The position numbers and the translations under genes were made by a program. Below are positions 1 through 11,982 of a stretch of 64,000 bases of DNA, in pieces. Origin of the DNA: Chrysemys picta bellii (taxonomy: Eukaryota > Chordata > Testudines > Emydidae). Positions within the stretch are counted from its first letter, which is position 1; each line of letters opens with the position of its first letter. The DNA lies in assembly GCF_011386835.1 (NCBI RefSeq), contig NC_088791.1:14322998-14386997 (forward strand). Reading direction: 5' to 3'. The notes beneath the pieces are model-generated. The model saw only the letters and a program-made list of their open reading frames with translations. It did not search any database and had not been told where the DNA came from.

Positions 1-630
1 ATTTTTAGTGACTGTAGCACTCGGTCCAAGACCTGATAGGCCTGAAGTTCTCTACTCTCGGAATTGATACAACATAGGCAATGGCCATGCAACTTTTCCA
101 CAGTGTCTTGTGACTTAGTGGTGACATGGAGGAACCACTAATAGAAGTGAGAGATAGCTTAGGCACCATGTTGATTGAAACCTTGGCTTCTCAGACACAA
201 CAGCCAGCAGGGCTGCCACTTGTGCCACCAGGTGGTAATGACTTTCAGTTCTTCTCAGTGTATGTACTGGAACTATGGGCCCTCAAAACCTTCTCAATAA
301 TCATCTTCATGTGTTCATAGCTGGATTCTGATGCTCATCCAAAGTATCTAAACATTTTTGTTCAGGAAATCAGACAGCAGCCTTGTCAGAATAGCTTTCC
401 AGTGGGACTTCCTCACTGACCAAAAGAACAGCCTTTGTCGTGCTTCTGCTCCTTGCTGGAACTGGAAGTGCAGTGGCACCACACAAGGAAAAACAAAACA
501 AAACATGAAAAAACATTGAAAAATAAAGTTGGCTAAATATTTATGTACTTGGAGACTGATTTCATGTGAGTTCAGTCTGAGTTTCAGGGCAATGGTTGTT
601 AGGATGATTATGATGATTAATTATTTATAT
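1..630. other. no recognisable feature
   Basis: AT-leaning sequence with short chance reading frames only. I see no exon-like frame, RNA gene or clear repeat. Confidence 0.5.
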
Positions 631-900
631 TACAGTAGCTTCTAGAGGACCCAATAGACATTGGCGGTCCTATTGTGTCAGGAGCTGTACAGATACATAG
701 CAGGAGCCAATCCCTCCCTCAGAGACCTCATCATTGAATTAGATAAGACAGACAAAGGGCAAAAAAAAAAGGAAACATCATGAGAATGAGACACCAGGAG
801 ACGAAATGGCTTGCCCAAAATTACAAAGGGAGCATCTGTCAGAGCTCAAATCCCAGTTCAGTGTCTTCACAACAAACCCATACTTCCTTTCTGGGATTCC
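631..900 (-). repeat. MIR-type SINE, minus strand, degraded
   Basis: Shows the order typical of the minus-strand reptile MIR-type repeat: a 'gagctgtacagatacata' block, an 'agacagacaaaggg' block, then 'atggcttgcccaaaattac' and 'agctcaaatcccagtt', which is the complement of a tRNA-like B box region. The order is seen directly; the family assignment is recognition from memory. Confidence 0.55.
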
Positions 901-1600
901 TAGTTTGTCTGAAATGGTTCAAATATCTCTGGAAATAGTCCCTGTGTTGCTAATGATTTTATCATTCAAGATTATCAAATGTACAATAAGCACTGGCATT
1001 AAATGTGCGGCTGCCTAAATGTTCCCTTAATGGCTGCAATGTTTTCCTTAGGAATGAAATAGAGAATAGGTCTGGTTTATTTGTTTTTGCTTCTTTTTAC
1101 AAATGATTATATAGTGAAGGTGAAGAATCCCTGTTTTCTAACATATCAAAGCATTTGTTTTACTATTGACATTTTTGGTGCTGGCTCTCTGGAGGCCCCT
1201 GCTGCTATGAGCTAATGCAAATTACATCAGGAAATCCAAGGGACTTAGTAAATGCTGAATATTAATTCAAGATGTTTTTCAAACTGCATAAACAGTATCA
1301 TCTCCAAAATCCAAAGCAGATGCAAACAATGTTAAATTAATAGCTGTGTTGTATTTTTGCCTCGATGACACCCATGAAAATGGGCTTTTTACCCAACACG
1401 TCAATTTAACTTGTGGTTCTACTATACCAGCTCGCCATGAATTCAAAGTGGGCAGGAGTCATTAAGGAATCAACTCCTGTGCCCAAGGGATCTCCCAAGT
1501 CATGATATGGTGTGGGCTCATCCTTTTGTTGAGTAACATGCCTTTTCCTGATGCCACCCATGGACTGTTACATGTGAAAGGAAGACTGGTCTTGTTTTTA
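901..1600. other. no recognisable feature
   Basis: AT-rich unique-looking DNA; no sustained frame and no terminal repeats found. Confidence 0.4.
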
Positions 1601-1604
1601 AAGA

Positions 1605-1870
1605 AGCAGAGTGGGACTCAGGAAATCTATGTTCAGTTTCCTGCCTTGTAACAGACTTTTTCTGTAAACTTGGGCAAATCACTCAATACATCTGTACAGC
1701 TGTTGCACACGTATGAATGTGGATAGCAATATTTCCTTTTTCTTGCCAGTAACAGACAGTGACTGTCCCAAAGAGTTTACAATGTATATGTACAGCATCA
1801 GGCATGGGGGGATCTCAGCTATGGCCTCTAGGCACAGCGGTAGTGCAAAGACTGAGTAATACTTACAGTG
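1605..1870 (+). repeat. MIR-type SINE, plus strand, degraded
   Basis: Contains 'gggactcaggaaatctatg' and 'aacttgggcaaatcactca', matching the body of MIR-type SINEs. About 100 bases later comes the characteristic tail ('tgtacagcatcaggcatg', 'ggcctctaggcac'). Diverged and partly rearranged. Confidence 0.45.
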
Positions 1871-1931
1871 GGAGCCATTAGACACATTTTATGACCCTGA
1901 AGTGACTTATTACCATGTCCCCTATCTTAAT

Positions 1932-2110
1932 GTAACGTGACATCCTTGGATGGGTCGTCAACAATGGGAATTGAACCCTGGATTTCTGGAGCTAAAAGCC
2001 TGAGCTGCTATTGCCTGAGCAAAACCACCCAGCTATTACGCAACTGCAGATGCTTGAACCTCTGTGTGGTCCTATCACTAGAAGAGACCAGCGAGCCATC
2101 CTGTGTAAAT
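1932..2110 (-). repeat. tRNA-derived SINE, minus strand
   Basis: Read on the minus strand, the block contains 'gggttcaattcccattg', a good Pol III B box, followed by 'gacgacccatcc'. The flanking part resembles the body of a tRNA-derived reptilian SINE. No cloverleaf was found, so it is called a SINE rather than a tRNA gene. Confidence 0.45.
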
Positions 2111-2949
2111 GTGCATTATGCTAAATATAGCACGATCTTATAGTAACTGTATGTACTTCCAGTGCTGAGTGTTTTAATGGCACCCACTGTTTTGGGTGTT
2201 GCCTCTGTTTCCCTTGGAGTTCTATGATGACACAGGCATATTTCTAATATGGCACAGGGCTCTGCCCTTGGTGGATACTTGGAATGTAACCATTGGCCCA
2301 GGAAGAACTCACACCATCTTGTGATTCCTCAGGGACACACACCCATGCATGTTCAGTGACATCACTAGCAGTTGCACAATTGCCCTGTATGACAATTAGG
2401 GATGCTGGAGCAACAGGTTCTGCCTTAGAGGGTGCAAAAAGCAGCATGATATATTATGACTTTCTATGGCTATGAAAGTGTTGTGGGGGGGATGTCTTCT
2501 TTTCTCCTAGAAGCTATAAGCCTTTGCTTTTGGAGGCTAGGAGGCACATGAAGTTTCCATGGGCTACTGGCAATGAAGACAATTTGCTTTGGAATTACTC
2601 TAAGTAATTCTAAAAATATGGAATCAAGCCCGGTATTACTGGTTATATCATTTATGAACATGAAATTTATTTCACGACAGAACTGTATTTTAACAACTGC
2701 AGCTTAATGTTGTTTCTGTCTTGCTGTCAACGGTAACCAGCCAGTCATTTATTGTTTGTGGATGCTAAGTAATACATAACATTGCCGCCCATGAATTTAA
2801 ACTAATCAGCACTCTCAGTTCTCTGTTTTACAACTGGCCATAAACGGTTTATTTATGGACTATGTGAATAGTAATGTGTCCCTGACTTCGCCAGTTCTGA
2901 GAAATAATGACAGGCAAAAACAGTGTTCAAACAGTAATCAATTAGTTAT
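2111..2949. other. no recognisable feature
   Basis: Unique-looking DNA. Short frames overlap on both strands and resemble no protein I know. Confidence 0.4.
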
Positions 2950-3830
2950 GTGATGCTGCTAAAAAAAAAGGCAAATGCGTTTCTGGGATGTATTAACAAC
3001 AGGAGTGTTATATGTAATTACTCTGCTTTATTCAGCACTGAATAAAGGGTGAGGCCTCATCTGGAGTACTGTGTTCAGTTTCGGGCACCACACTTTATGA
3101 AGTGTGGACAAACTGGAGACAGTCCAGAGGAGAGCAACAAAAATAAAAAGTTTACAAAACATGACCTGTGAGGGAGAGATTGAAAGAATTAGGCATGTTT
3201 AATCTACAGAGGAGTAGACTGAGGTCTGGTCTATACTACCCGCCTGAATCGGCGGGTAGAAATCGACCTCTCGGGGATCGATTTATCGCGTCCCATCGGG
3301 ACGCGACAATCGATCCCCGAATCGGCGCTCTAACTCCACCAGCGGAGGTGGTAGTAAGCGCCGCCGACAAAAAGCCGCAAAAGTCGATTTTGCCGCCGTC
3401 CTCACAACGGGGTAAGTCGGCTGCGATACGTCGAATTCAGCTACGCTATTCACGTAGCTGAATTTGCGTATCTTAAATCGACTCCCCGCTGTAGTGTAGA
3501 TGTACCCTGAGTGGAGGCCTGTTAGCAATCTACAACCATGTAAAAGGTTGTTGTAAAGAGGACAGGGACAAATTGTTTTCCATGTCCACCTAGGGTAGGA
3601 TATGAAATAATCAGCTTAGTTTGCAATAAGGGAGACTTAGGTTAGATATGAGTGAAAAACTTTCAAACAATAAGAATAGATAAGGTCACCTAGGGAAGTT
3701 GTCCTTATCACTGGAAGTTTTTAAGAACAGGTTAGACAAACACTAGTGTACTCAATCCTTTCTCTGCTTGGGGGGCTGGACTAGATGACCTTCTGAAGTT
3801 CCTTTCAGCCCTACATTTCTATGATTCTTA
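2950..3830 (+). mobile_element. CR1 LINE 3' end, plus strand, interrupted
   Basis: The sequence runs through landmarks of the CR1 3' region in order: 'gaggcctcatctggagtac', 'tgtgttcagtttcgggcacc', 'gtccagaggagagcaacaaa', 'aggttagatatgagtgaaaa', 'ggactagatgacctt', and the CR1 terminal motif 'attctatgattct' at the end. CR1 is a non-LTR retrotransposon; almost all copies are 5'-truncated, as here. The last part of the ORF2 frame is broken by substitutions and by a MITE at 3224-3507. No long target duplication was identified, as usual for CR1. Confidence 0.85.
3224..3507. mobile_element. PIF/Harbinger-like MITE inside CR1
   Basis: A 284-base GC- and CpG-rich block interrupts CR1. It begins 'gtctggtctatactac' and ends 'gtagtgtagatgtaccc', imperfect inverted termini of the 'GTCTACACTAC' type seen in turtle Harbinger MITEs. 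It is flanked by TGAG on both sides. Internal palindromes are strong, for example 'cgggtag'/'ctacccg' and 'atcgattt...aatcgat'. It has no coding capacity. Removing it rejoins the CR1 sequence. Confidence 0.75.
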
Positions 3831-3949
3831 AAATTAAAAAAAAGGTGGAATGTGACAGCAAAAAATGAGTGGAGAAAAAGGTGGTCTTGTAGTACAGGCT
3901 CTGGACTGGATCATAGATGTGATATATAACCTAATTAGCTGTGCCCTTT

Positions 3950-4310
3950 TTTTCCCCCATTAAAAAGCAACTTTGTCAAAAATGGATTTTTGTCAAATGA
4001 AAACTTTTGTGAAAATGTTCTTGTCAGTTCATTGTTTTTCAGAAAACTGTTTTCAAAAATGAAAATGTTTCTACCAAAACTTGAAATATTTTAACCAAAA
4101 AATCATTTTTGAATATCAAAAATTGTTACAGGAAATAAAAAATATTTTTAAACATAAAACAGATTTCAAAAACTGTTTTTTTTTTAATTTATTTTCAGGT
4201 TTGTTTTTTTCAATGAAAATCTGAACAAATGCTCCTGGGAAATTTTGATGAAAATGGGGGAAGGGGAAAACGAAAAGAAAAATAAATTTTCAATAAAGAT
4301 TTTGTTTTAA
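3950..4310. repeat. AT-rich dispersed repeat (copy 1 of 4)
   Basis: Built from repeated words such as 'tttgtcaaaaatgga', 'aaaatgttc', 'tttcaaaaatgaaaatg'. The same vocabulary recurs at 10975-11370, 18040-18378 and 59700-60130. Family not named. Confidence 0.45.
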
Positions 4311-4321
4311 AAATTCCAGTT

Positions 4322-4600
4322 CTATAAGATCCTGTGGTTAGGGCACTGGCTAAGAACACGGGAGACCCAGATCTAATTCCCTGCTCAGCCATGGACTTCC
4401 TGGGTGACCTTGGATAAATCACTTACCCTGTCTGTGCCTCAGTTTCCCAGCTGGAAAATAGGTATCATAAAGCTTCCATACTTCCCAGGGGTGTTGTGAG
4501 GATAAATATATGAAAAATCATGAAGCACTTTGAGATCTACTGATGAAAAGTACTATATAAAAATGATCATTATTATTGTGAGTATTATTAACACAACTGA
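4322..4600 (+). repeat. MIR-type SINE, plus strand
   Basis: Near full-length MIR-type arrangement: 'gtggttagggcactggc' (tRNA-like head), 'gggagacccagatctaattc' (B box region), 'cttggataaatcacttac', 'tctgtgcctcagtttccc', then 'gggtgttgtgaggataaata' and a 3' tail ending in 'ctatataaaaatgatc'. Pol III-transcribed SINE with a CORE-like centre. Confidence 0.75.
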
Positions 4601-4604
4601 GAGG

Positions 4605-4745
4605 AGTGAGAATAAATTAGATATCAGAACTGAGATACGGAGATTAAATAATTTCCCAAGGTCACCCAGTGAGTCAGTAGCTGAGCTGACAGTAGAACGA
4701 AAGTGTTCTTGACTTCCAGTCCTGGGCTCTAAGCTCTTGGCCTCA
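4605..4745 (-). repeat. MIR-type SINE fragment, minus strand
   Basis: 'aatttcccaaggtcaccc', 'agctgagctgacagtag' and 'cttccagtcctgggctc' are the minus-strand view of a MIR head. It abuts the plus-strand MIR just upstream, so the two SINEs are tail to tail. Confidence 0.55.
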
Positions 4746-4878
4746 ATCTTTTCTTAGAGGCCAGCAATGTTGAGGTAAAACCATGAGATATGATTTTTGA
4801 ACTTAGGTGGCTAACTTCAGAAGTCTACATTGATAGTCACCTAAATAAACTTGGCCTGATTTTTCAGAGGTACACACT

Positions 4879-5665
4879 GTGTCAGAGACCCCTTGGCAAA
4901 GGGTCCCCTGTTCTTTGCAAACGACTCTTACCTCAGACCTGATAAACTCATTACAGCAAACACATATCTTGCAGGATTCTTATCCGGAAACAATAATATG
5001 TAAGGTTTCTACAGAGAGCTCGTAACATATCAAGATTCGTAATCATTGGGAGATGTATGTATGGGTAATATTTAAGGATCAATGTATTTATACTGAAAGT
5101 ATGCTTTGTGGAGAAAAAAGGAGACTAGTCACCAGGATGTCCCAGTAACAGCCCATGTGGGCAAGGGGGAGTTGTCACCTTGCCCTGTCTGGCCAGTGAT
5201 GATGCCATGCAAGGCTCAATTGTTTAACCTTGTGCAATAGACTTTGAATGGGAAACCATCAGAGGCAACAACAAACAATCAAAATCACATAAAGATAAAA
5301 TATGAAACTTCACAAGGCAGGGATTCAACCTATATGAATAGAAACAAAAGACAGTTTTCAGTCTAACAACATGAGGTGAAGGACACTTGCACTCATTCAC
5401 AGAGGAAACCACTTGAGGAGCGGGCAGGTGGGGGGAGGCGGGGATGGGAATTCATGAACACTTGGATCCTGGTTTATCTGAAACCAGCCAGCTCTGCAAA
5501 AGACTGAACTTTTGGGAGGGAAATCTACTTTATTATACAGCAAAGGTAGCTATTCAGTGTAGACCCAAGTTCATGTTTTATGTTTTGTTCTGTGTTGTAA
5601 CTGAGTGTTTCCATCACTTTCTTTTGTTTCTAATTAAATCTTTATCCTTTCCTAAATAAGTCTAC
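4879..5665 (+). mobile_element. candidate LTR or other dispersed repeat
   Basis: Starts with TG ('tgtcagagaccccttggc') and carries T-rich 'ctttcttttgtttctaattaaatc' near its distal end, which could be a poly(A) region. I could not find a matching partner LTR, a clear 3' CA end or a target duplication, so this is only a suspicion. It could equally be unique DNA. Confidence 0.2.
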
Positions 5666-6737
5666 TTTTGTTTTATCATAAGTGCTCACAAGTGCTGTGT
5701 GCTTTTACGGGAGCAGTGGTTTAAGGTAAAACTGGAAAACTGGGGTATGCTGCTCCTTTGGGTGCAAGGGATCTGGAAGTTCTGTGAGAAGCCAGTGTCA
5801 GGGGCTGGCTATCACAGCGGGAAGGATTCTAAGGGACTCAGGGATTGGGGTGCCCCTATTGCTAACTTGCAAGGCAAAGTCTGGGCTGCTACAGCCCAGA
5901 TGAAACAGCTAGAGTTGCTGAAAGGATGATGGTGCTAGGGAACTAACACCCAGCTACCACAAGAAAGATTCCCTCTCACTGGAGGTGACTCGCAGTCCTG
6001 GGCACCCCGAGAACAGTCACACCAACATACAGGCAGTCCCCATTAACTTCAGTGGGTACACAGGTGCTCAGCACCTTTTAATATCAGGCTATTTTGCATT
6101 AACATGTGCTATAACTAACATCCATCCGTGTGTGGTGAACAGGGAGACTGATGGTAAAGGCACAGGTAGCTACTCTTGGTGTAACTGTTGCAAGGACTAA
6201 ACTACTATTTGAATTTCTGGATGTTATTGTGCATGCATGTAGTTACATAAAACCTTAGTGGTCATTATAAAATTAATTGGAAGAAAAACAGAAGAAGCTA
6301 CATAATTGTTAATGTCTCTTCATTGGAGGGACTGGATATCACAGGAGAAAACCCACAAGGATAGCAGGTGAAAATATCCATATTACACAGCCTTTCACAT
6401 GTAGGTCACCAGTTCACAGTGCCTGACAGTTACTGCCATTTGAGTGTGTTGGCCCTATATGAAATGGGGACAGGTGGACCCATTACAGAGCCACTCGCAC
6501 CTTTAGGGTTGAATCCTGCATGGTGCGGAGCTCCCTCAACTGCCATTCATTCCAGGGTACTCAGCAGCTCATGGAAGGGCTTCACAACGGATGGGATGAA
6601 GCATTGATTAGTTGGCAGTCTCAGCAAAGAAACCAAGCACTGTATGAGTCCCGGACGGTCTGGTGGTACCTCCAGGTTAAGGTGAAGGTGCACTGGAAGG
6701 GGTGAAATGGGGGCCAGATGGGAAGCTTGAACTGTTA
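5666..6737. other. no recognisable feature
   Basis: Several 60-79-codon frames overlap one another; none resembles a known protein and none has repeat boundaries. Confidence 0.4.
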
Positions 6738-7015
6738 TGGTATGTCTACACAGCAGAGAAAAACCTTCAGCTGGCCTGTACCAGCCAACCCAGGCTCACA
6801 GGGCTTGGGCTGCGAGGCTGTACCATTGCTGTGTAGACTTTCAGGTTGGGGCTGGAGCCGGAGCTCGGGACCCTCCTAGAGCCAGGGATCCAGCCCAAGC
6901 CTGGAACTGAAGGCCTTCAGAAGGCAGTGAAACAGCCCCTCAGCCTGAGTTCCACAAGCCCTATTTGGCTGGCATGGGCCAGCCACGGGTGTCTAGTTGT
7001 TGTGTAGTCATACCG
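6738..7015. mobile_element. palindromic Harbinger-like MITE with TTA duplication
   Basis: The termini are inverted: 'tggtatgtctacacagca' at the left and 'tgttgtgtagtcatacc' at the right. TTA is present immediately outside each end (6735-6737 and 7016-7018), the TWA duplication expected of PIF/Harbinger. Internal arms repeat in inverted order ('ctggcctgtaccagcc' against 'ggctggcatgggccag'; 'aggcttgg'/'ccaagcc'). No coding capacity. Confidence 0.75.
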
Positions 7016-7018
7016 TTA

Positions 7019-8410
7019 CTGACCATACTGTATCTTTCCAGTGGATAAAGGACTTCAACATCTCAGGTTGCTAGTTCATTATCTATCATGGATATTTTTA
7101 AAATAATCTTAAAAGGAGAACAAGCTACTCCTCATTTTGGCCAGTGTTATTAAAACTCTTGGATGAAGATACATTAATCAGATTCTTCATGCTCTGCACT
7201 GATGTGAATTTGTTTAGCATTTGCTAAACACTGGTTCAGTAATTCCTAAAGTGCTTGTATCTGACAATGCAAGATGATTGACAGCCATTGAAGTGCTCTG
7301 TACCTTGCCTTATTGAGGTGGGAGGAAGGGAATGCATTTCTGATGAGAACTGGAAATTAACTAGAAAAAAATCACAGAACTACCACTTGATTACCATTGG
7401 CTCAAGCAAAATTTCTTTTCATAAGAGTTGTTTAATCATGTGCTGAGCCTGGAAGTCCTATCCTATTAAATAAAAGCGGCATGAAACAGTATGAAAAGTC
7501 CATCTCTGCAGCATGAAAATTCAGCTCTGCTTAGAGCTCTGCTGGTGTCTAAGTGAATTTGCACTGACGACACCAATGGCTTGTCAGATCAGAATTGATC
7601 TTTCATTCCTGTCCTTGTCTTTCTCATCATATCATCTATTTTTCAGGAATTGTAAATGATTATTTCACTTCTGCAGCCGGCATTAAGGCTATTTTTTGTA
7701 GGGGAAAAACTTAAAAAGAAAAACAAAAAACAGATGCATTGTTTTGCAGGCCCACGTAACACGTCACATAACAAACCCAGCTCATTATTATGCATTATCT
7801 ACTGCTATTTGATGCAATGCAATATTTACACTTTGGCATTAAGGCAGGAGACGGTCCTCGTTATGCGGCACAGCCACCGCTGATAAATCGACACAATGGT
7901 TTTTCAGAAACATGAAGAATTGAAAATGGTTCATCTGGGGACTGCAAGCACTATGAATTCTTTATATCTAACAGTTGGCCTGCACTGACCCAAAGGATAT
8001 TAGATTTCTTAGGAGCAAACATGCTATGCTGAAATGTACTTAAAGAGCTCTATCTCAGCAGCCTGCAGTGGCCGGCCCCCCATCATCACTGGCCTTTGCC
8101 AAACAGAGCTTCATCTCCCTCTGTGCAACCCTTGCTCCCTTGCCTTATGCCTCCTGCTGGTTGCCTTGCCTCTTTCATGCTGGCATGATGCAGGCCACAT
8201 GCAGGGGTGGGGAGGGGTAAGTGAGTGCAATAGTGGACGCTGGAGGAGGGTGCTCCCAAGCCCTGGATTTTAATAGCCATGTCGCTGGGATTGTTTTTAC
8301 AGCTGGCAGGCCAGAGTGACCTTTGGCTGCCTCTTCTCATTCCTCCTGAGTCCCCATCAAATCTGCTTCTATTGCAGCCATGCAAGGGGCTGCGCTGAGG
8401 CTGCTGTTAT
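7019..8410. other. no recognisable feature
   Basis: About 1.4 kb without identifiable repeats. Overlapping 75-99-codon frames at 7656-8385 lie on both strands and look like chance. Confidence 0.4.
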
Positions 8411-8622
8411 GGGGGGAGGGATAGCTCAGTGGTTTGAGCATTGGCTTGCTAAACCCAGGGTTGTGAGTTCAATCCTTGAGGAGGCCACTGAGGGATCTAG
8501 AGCAAAATCAATACTTGGTCCTGCTAGTGAAGGCAGGGGGCTGGACTCAATGACCTTTCAAGGTCCCTTCCAGTTCTAGGAGATAGGATATCTCCATCTA
8601 TTATTATTATTATAAAGCTCTG
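8411..8622 (+). repeat. Cryptodiran tRNA-derived SINE (Cry type)
   Basis: The head 'gggagggatagctcagtgg' holds a Pol III A box (tagctcagtgg). About 40 bases on, 'gggttgtgagttcaatcc' is the B box. The body then reads 'ggccactgagggatct', 'ggggctggactcaatgacct' and 'aaggtcccttccagttct', and ends in a short (TTA)n tail. This is the structure of the turtle Cry Pol III/SINE family, reported as tRNA(Lys)-derived. It is the best marker of the source lineage in the window. Internal Pol III promoter looks largely intact; whether it is transcribed cannot be told. Confidence 0.85.
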
Positions 8623-8879
8623 ACCTTCTGTTAAGAAAAAGAAAGAGCTGCCCAGCAGACAGCACATCATGCTGGTCTGTCAGCATTGAGGCTTAGCCCA
8701 GGCATTGACCTATCGGTGCTGGCAGAGCTGATCAGCATTTAACCAAGGTAGAGTAAAGCAGAGTCCTTTAGATGAGTGCTACCTGGGAGGCAAAATGTTG
8801 GCAAGACTTGTAAGGACCCTATATTTAGAGAGAGAGACTCTACCTCGAAGGCGGTACAATACCTATGATGCTAATGAGA
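8623..8879. other. no recognisable feature
   Basis: Short spacer between two SINEs. Confidence 0.4.
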
Positions 8880-9105
8880 AGGCCTGACACTTCTGTAGAA
8901 CTTCTGAGACTCTCAAAGCTCTTTGCCCACTGGAATTAGTTAAGCCTCACAACACCTTTCCGGAGTAGTTAGGTATCAATATTGTCCCTAGTTTTTGCTT
9001 TCTGTCGGGGAATCAGGCACAGAGGCCCATTGACTTATTCAAGCTGCTTATAGAAGCCGTCCAGACTCTCAATCCTCTGATCTAGCCACTAGATTATGCT
9101 CCTTT
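8880..9105 (-). repeat. MIR-type SINE, minus strand
   Basis: 'ctctcaaagctctttgcc', 'aatcaggcacagaggccca' and 'ctagccactagattatgctc' follow the minus-strand order of MIR-type SINEs, ending in the complement of the 'agcataatctagtggctag' head. Diverged. Confidence 0.6.
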
Positions 9106-10459
9106 CCATTCAACTGTCTTCCCTCCCCTTCTCTCTGCAGAGACCCCAAAGTTATGCATTCTCTTTCTATCCCTCCTATCCCCACGGATCTCCTCCATTT
9201 CCTGCTTCTTAAAGAGCTCCGTTAACAGAATAAGCCTGCTTGCAGGGGAAAGCTGGGTGGGGTTTTTCCACCCAGAGTCCATCCAAGTTGTTTCTAACAC
9301 TGACTGGTGTTTCTAGAGAGGTGCTTGATGCTGGGCATGGCCCCTGTACAGCACCTCAGCCCCTGTCACTGGGACCTAAGCTCAGATTTCCTGGGTGACA
9401 GCCTAGTGCATGGTGCTGCCAGCACTGGTTCTAGGCCAGCCCCTTGTTTGAAAGATAATTAGAAGAATGTGAGGGAGGGAGAGAAGGGAATAGAATTCAA
9501 GAGGATGAAAGGCTGTCAGGTAATTGAGACAATCTTTAATTGAACTATGCTTTCACCGACTGCAGCACACAAAGAGCTTTACTGCGCCGTTGCTGTGGAA
9601 ACCTTAACTTTGAGTTTCCTGACACGTGATTAAAATCATAGACTTCAATGTTTCATTATCACAGCGAGATTTCTCATAGGGTAGCCAGCACAACAATGGA
9701 GCCTGAAGATTTAGGGCCTGTTTGTCCCCTCTGATTTTTAGCCACCAAGGCAATTCCAGGAAAGAAATAGCCACTCAAGTGGACAGAAATTTAGCAGAGA
9801 GAGTTTAAGAGGCATCATTCCCCCGCCCTACGAAAGCTCCTCCATGTGGATACTGCATGGATGGGACCCTGTAGCCTTTGAAGACCAAGGAGGAAGCAGA
9901 GCCAGGTTAGAGCTGCTGTACATGGGCATAGAAGGTCTGATGTCCTTGAGCGTGCTCCCAACAAATGCTGGATTTCCTTATGGTTCTCAGGACATCTGCA
10001 TGGTTAGAGGGACATTGTGGGTGGCCAAACCCTACCCATTGGAGGGAATTATGATGGGTATGACTTATTGTTTGGCATTCCTACACACTATCATAATGCA
10101 ATCAGCGATAGGGCCTTTGATTACAAATGATGCAGAAACTCCATAGTAGGAAGGCATTTGTGCTTTCCCCTTCTCTTTGACCCTCCAGTGGCTTTCAACA
10201 GTGGAAACTAAGGGAGGGCCTGTAATGCATTAATAACATTTTGAAAGAGGAAATGCCCTGACTCCACCCTCTCTCCTACACAACATCACCAAATACATAT
10301 AACCTCCATCCTAGTTATAACCATTCCCTCCCCCCTCAACTCTCCTGCCTACTCTCTTAACTTCTCTCAACCACAGTTGACATTTATATTTAATTCTGTT
10401 AAGCATTTTGGATGAAAGATTCTATATACAAATTAATGGAATTGCACAGGGGCAGGGTA
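9106..10459. other. no recognisable feature
   Basis: Unique-looking DNA. The 100-codon frame at 9844-10146 has no recognisable domain and I treat it as chance. Confidence 0.4.
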
Positions 10460-10960
10460 GATTTTGACCCATGACTCACCATTCTGAATCCCACCACTGT
10501 TCCGTCTAGCCTGATATCCAGGCAGTGGCTTATATCTCATGTTTCAGGGGAAGAGGAGAATTACCCATAGCACATCTAGCCATTTGTGCAATTCTGAACG
10601 TGGGAGCAATGAGTAATTTTCTGACCTCCTGGGCAATTAGTTTATGCCCTGAAGTAGGATGTTTGATTACCCTTCTTATAAACTTAGCTTGCAGTGTTAA
10701 TAGCTGTAAAATTATCCAGTCTCTTATTAGATCCAGTCACAGAATTTGTCTCAACGATTTCCAGTAGCAGTGAATTATCCCGTTGACCATCTGCTGCATA
10801 AACGGTTTGTTCCAACACACTGTCCTTTGATTCCTTGGGTCCATCCATGCAGCAGGATTATAAAAGGGACAGATCATTTTTCACAATACCCTTCATAATT
10901 TGAACTCAATCAAGGCCCCTCAATTTTGTTCCAAACTAAATATTAGTCTTTATTTAAAAA
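10460..10960 (-). mobile_element. CR1 LINE 3' end, minus strand, old subfamily
   Basis: Minus-strand CR1 landmarks in order: 'ccaggcagtggcttatatc', 'agaattacccatagcacat', 'ttatgccctgaagtaggatg', 'aaacggtttgttccaacac', 'tttgattccttgggtccat', 'aatcaaggcccctcaattt'. The order and spacing match the reverse complement of a CR1 3' end; divergence is high. Confidence 0.65.
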
Positions 10961-10974
10961 ATGTCATGTAAATC

Positions 10975-11370
10975 CTGTATTCTAATAATACAATACCTGA
11001 TTTTAAGAGCTGGGCAGGAAATGGTTTTCTTGTCCCAGGAAAAATTGAAAGTTTTCAATTTTTTTTTTCTGTCCCAAATCAAGATGAAAATTCAATCTCA
11101 AAATTTTTCACAAACTGACAATCCAAAACCAAAACAAAAATGGTTCAGATCAAAGTGTATCATTTCAATAGCTTCAAAATATTTTGTCTTGATTTTAACC
11201 TTTTAAAAATGTTTTTACTATAATTAGCTTAAATTTCTAAACAAAAAATGGCATATTGAACTGGAAAATTGGATTTTTTTTTCATTTTTAAAATGTCAAA
11301 CAGTCATTTCTATAATTTCAAAACATTTTTATTTCAATTTTGTTTTTCTAACTGAGAAATTTGTCATAAC
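10975..11370. repeat. AT-rich dispersed repeat (copy 2 of 4)
   Basis: Repeats words such as 'gaaagttttcaattttt', 'tcaaaatttttcaca', 'ttcaaaatattttgtc' shared with 3950-4310, 18040-18378 and 59700-60130. Confidence 0.45.
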
Positions 11371-11982
11371 GGACCCTATCCCTCAAACAGTCCTGGTTTC
11401 AACAAATAGGCATTTTCTAATGAAATATGCTTATCAAAAAATTCCTGACCTGTTCTACTGATCTTGTCTCTCATAAAAATTGTACCTCAAAATGCTCAAC
11501 ATACCATGGCAGAGTTAAATATATAATACCTATGGGTAAGGAAAGTGAGAGGGGAGAAAATTCTCAGCTGAGAATTGAACTAAGATTGGGAATTTATGAG
11601 GTGGACAAGTTCAAGATGGCTGCTTGACTGGTGTACAAAAGAATGAAGTAATAAGGGCTATCAGCACAGAGAGATCAGAAACAGATTTGGTCCTTGCACT
11701 CCTCACATGCATGGACTAAGGCCTTAGATTTTCCAGTGGGTCTCCTCTGGCCCTAGCCAGTAGAGGTGGGCTATTTTGAGGGGACAAGCATATGCTGCAT
11801 GCATGTAGCTGGGACAGTTCTAACCCATTTTCTGTCAGTATTCCTCCTAGAGCTGTTATGCCTCTGGGATCACCTATCATTGCACTGTCCTTCTCAATAA
11901 TGTCTCCTTTATCCCCCTGTGACAGAGTGCTGAGAACAAAGCTACAGAATAAAATGGAGGGGGTTACTTGTGCCTCAGCAGA
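11371..11982. other. no recognisable feature
   Basis: Short spacer with no repeat landmarks I can name. Confidence 0.4.

Noticed and set aside
3168..3528. 97-codon plus and 81-codon minus frames
   Set aside because: They cross CR1 into the palindromic MITE and cannot be a single gene.
8034..8385. Overlapping 79- and 99-codon frames
   Set aside because: Opposite strands, no recognisable domain, no exon signals that stand out.
8411..8500. Possible tRNA gene (A and B boxes)
   Set aside because: The cloverleaf is degenerate and the tRNA-like head continues into a SINE body and (TTA)n tail.
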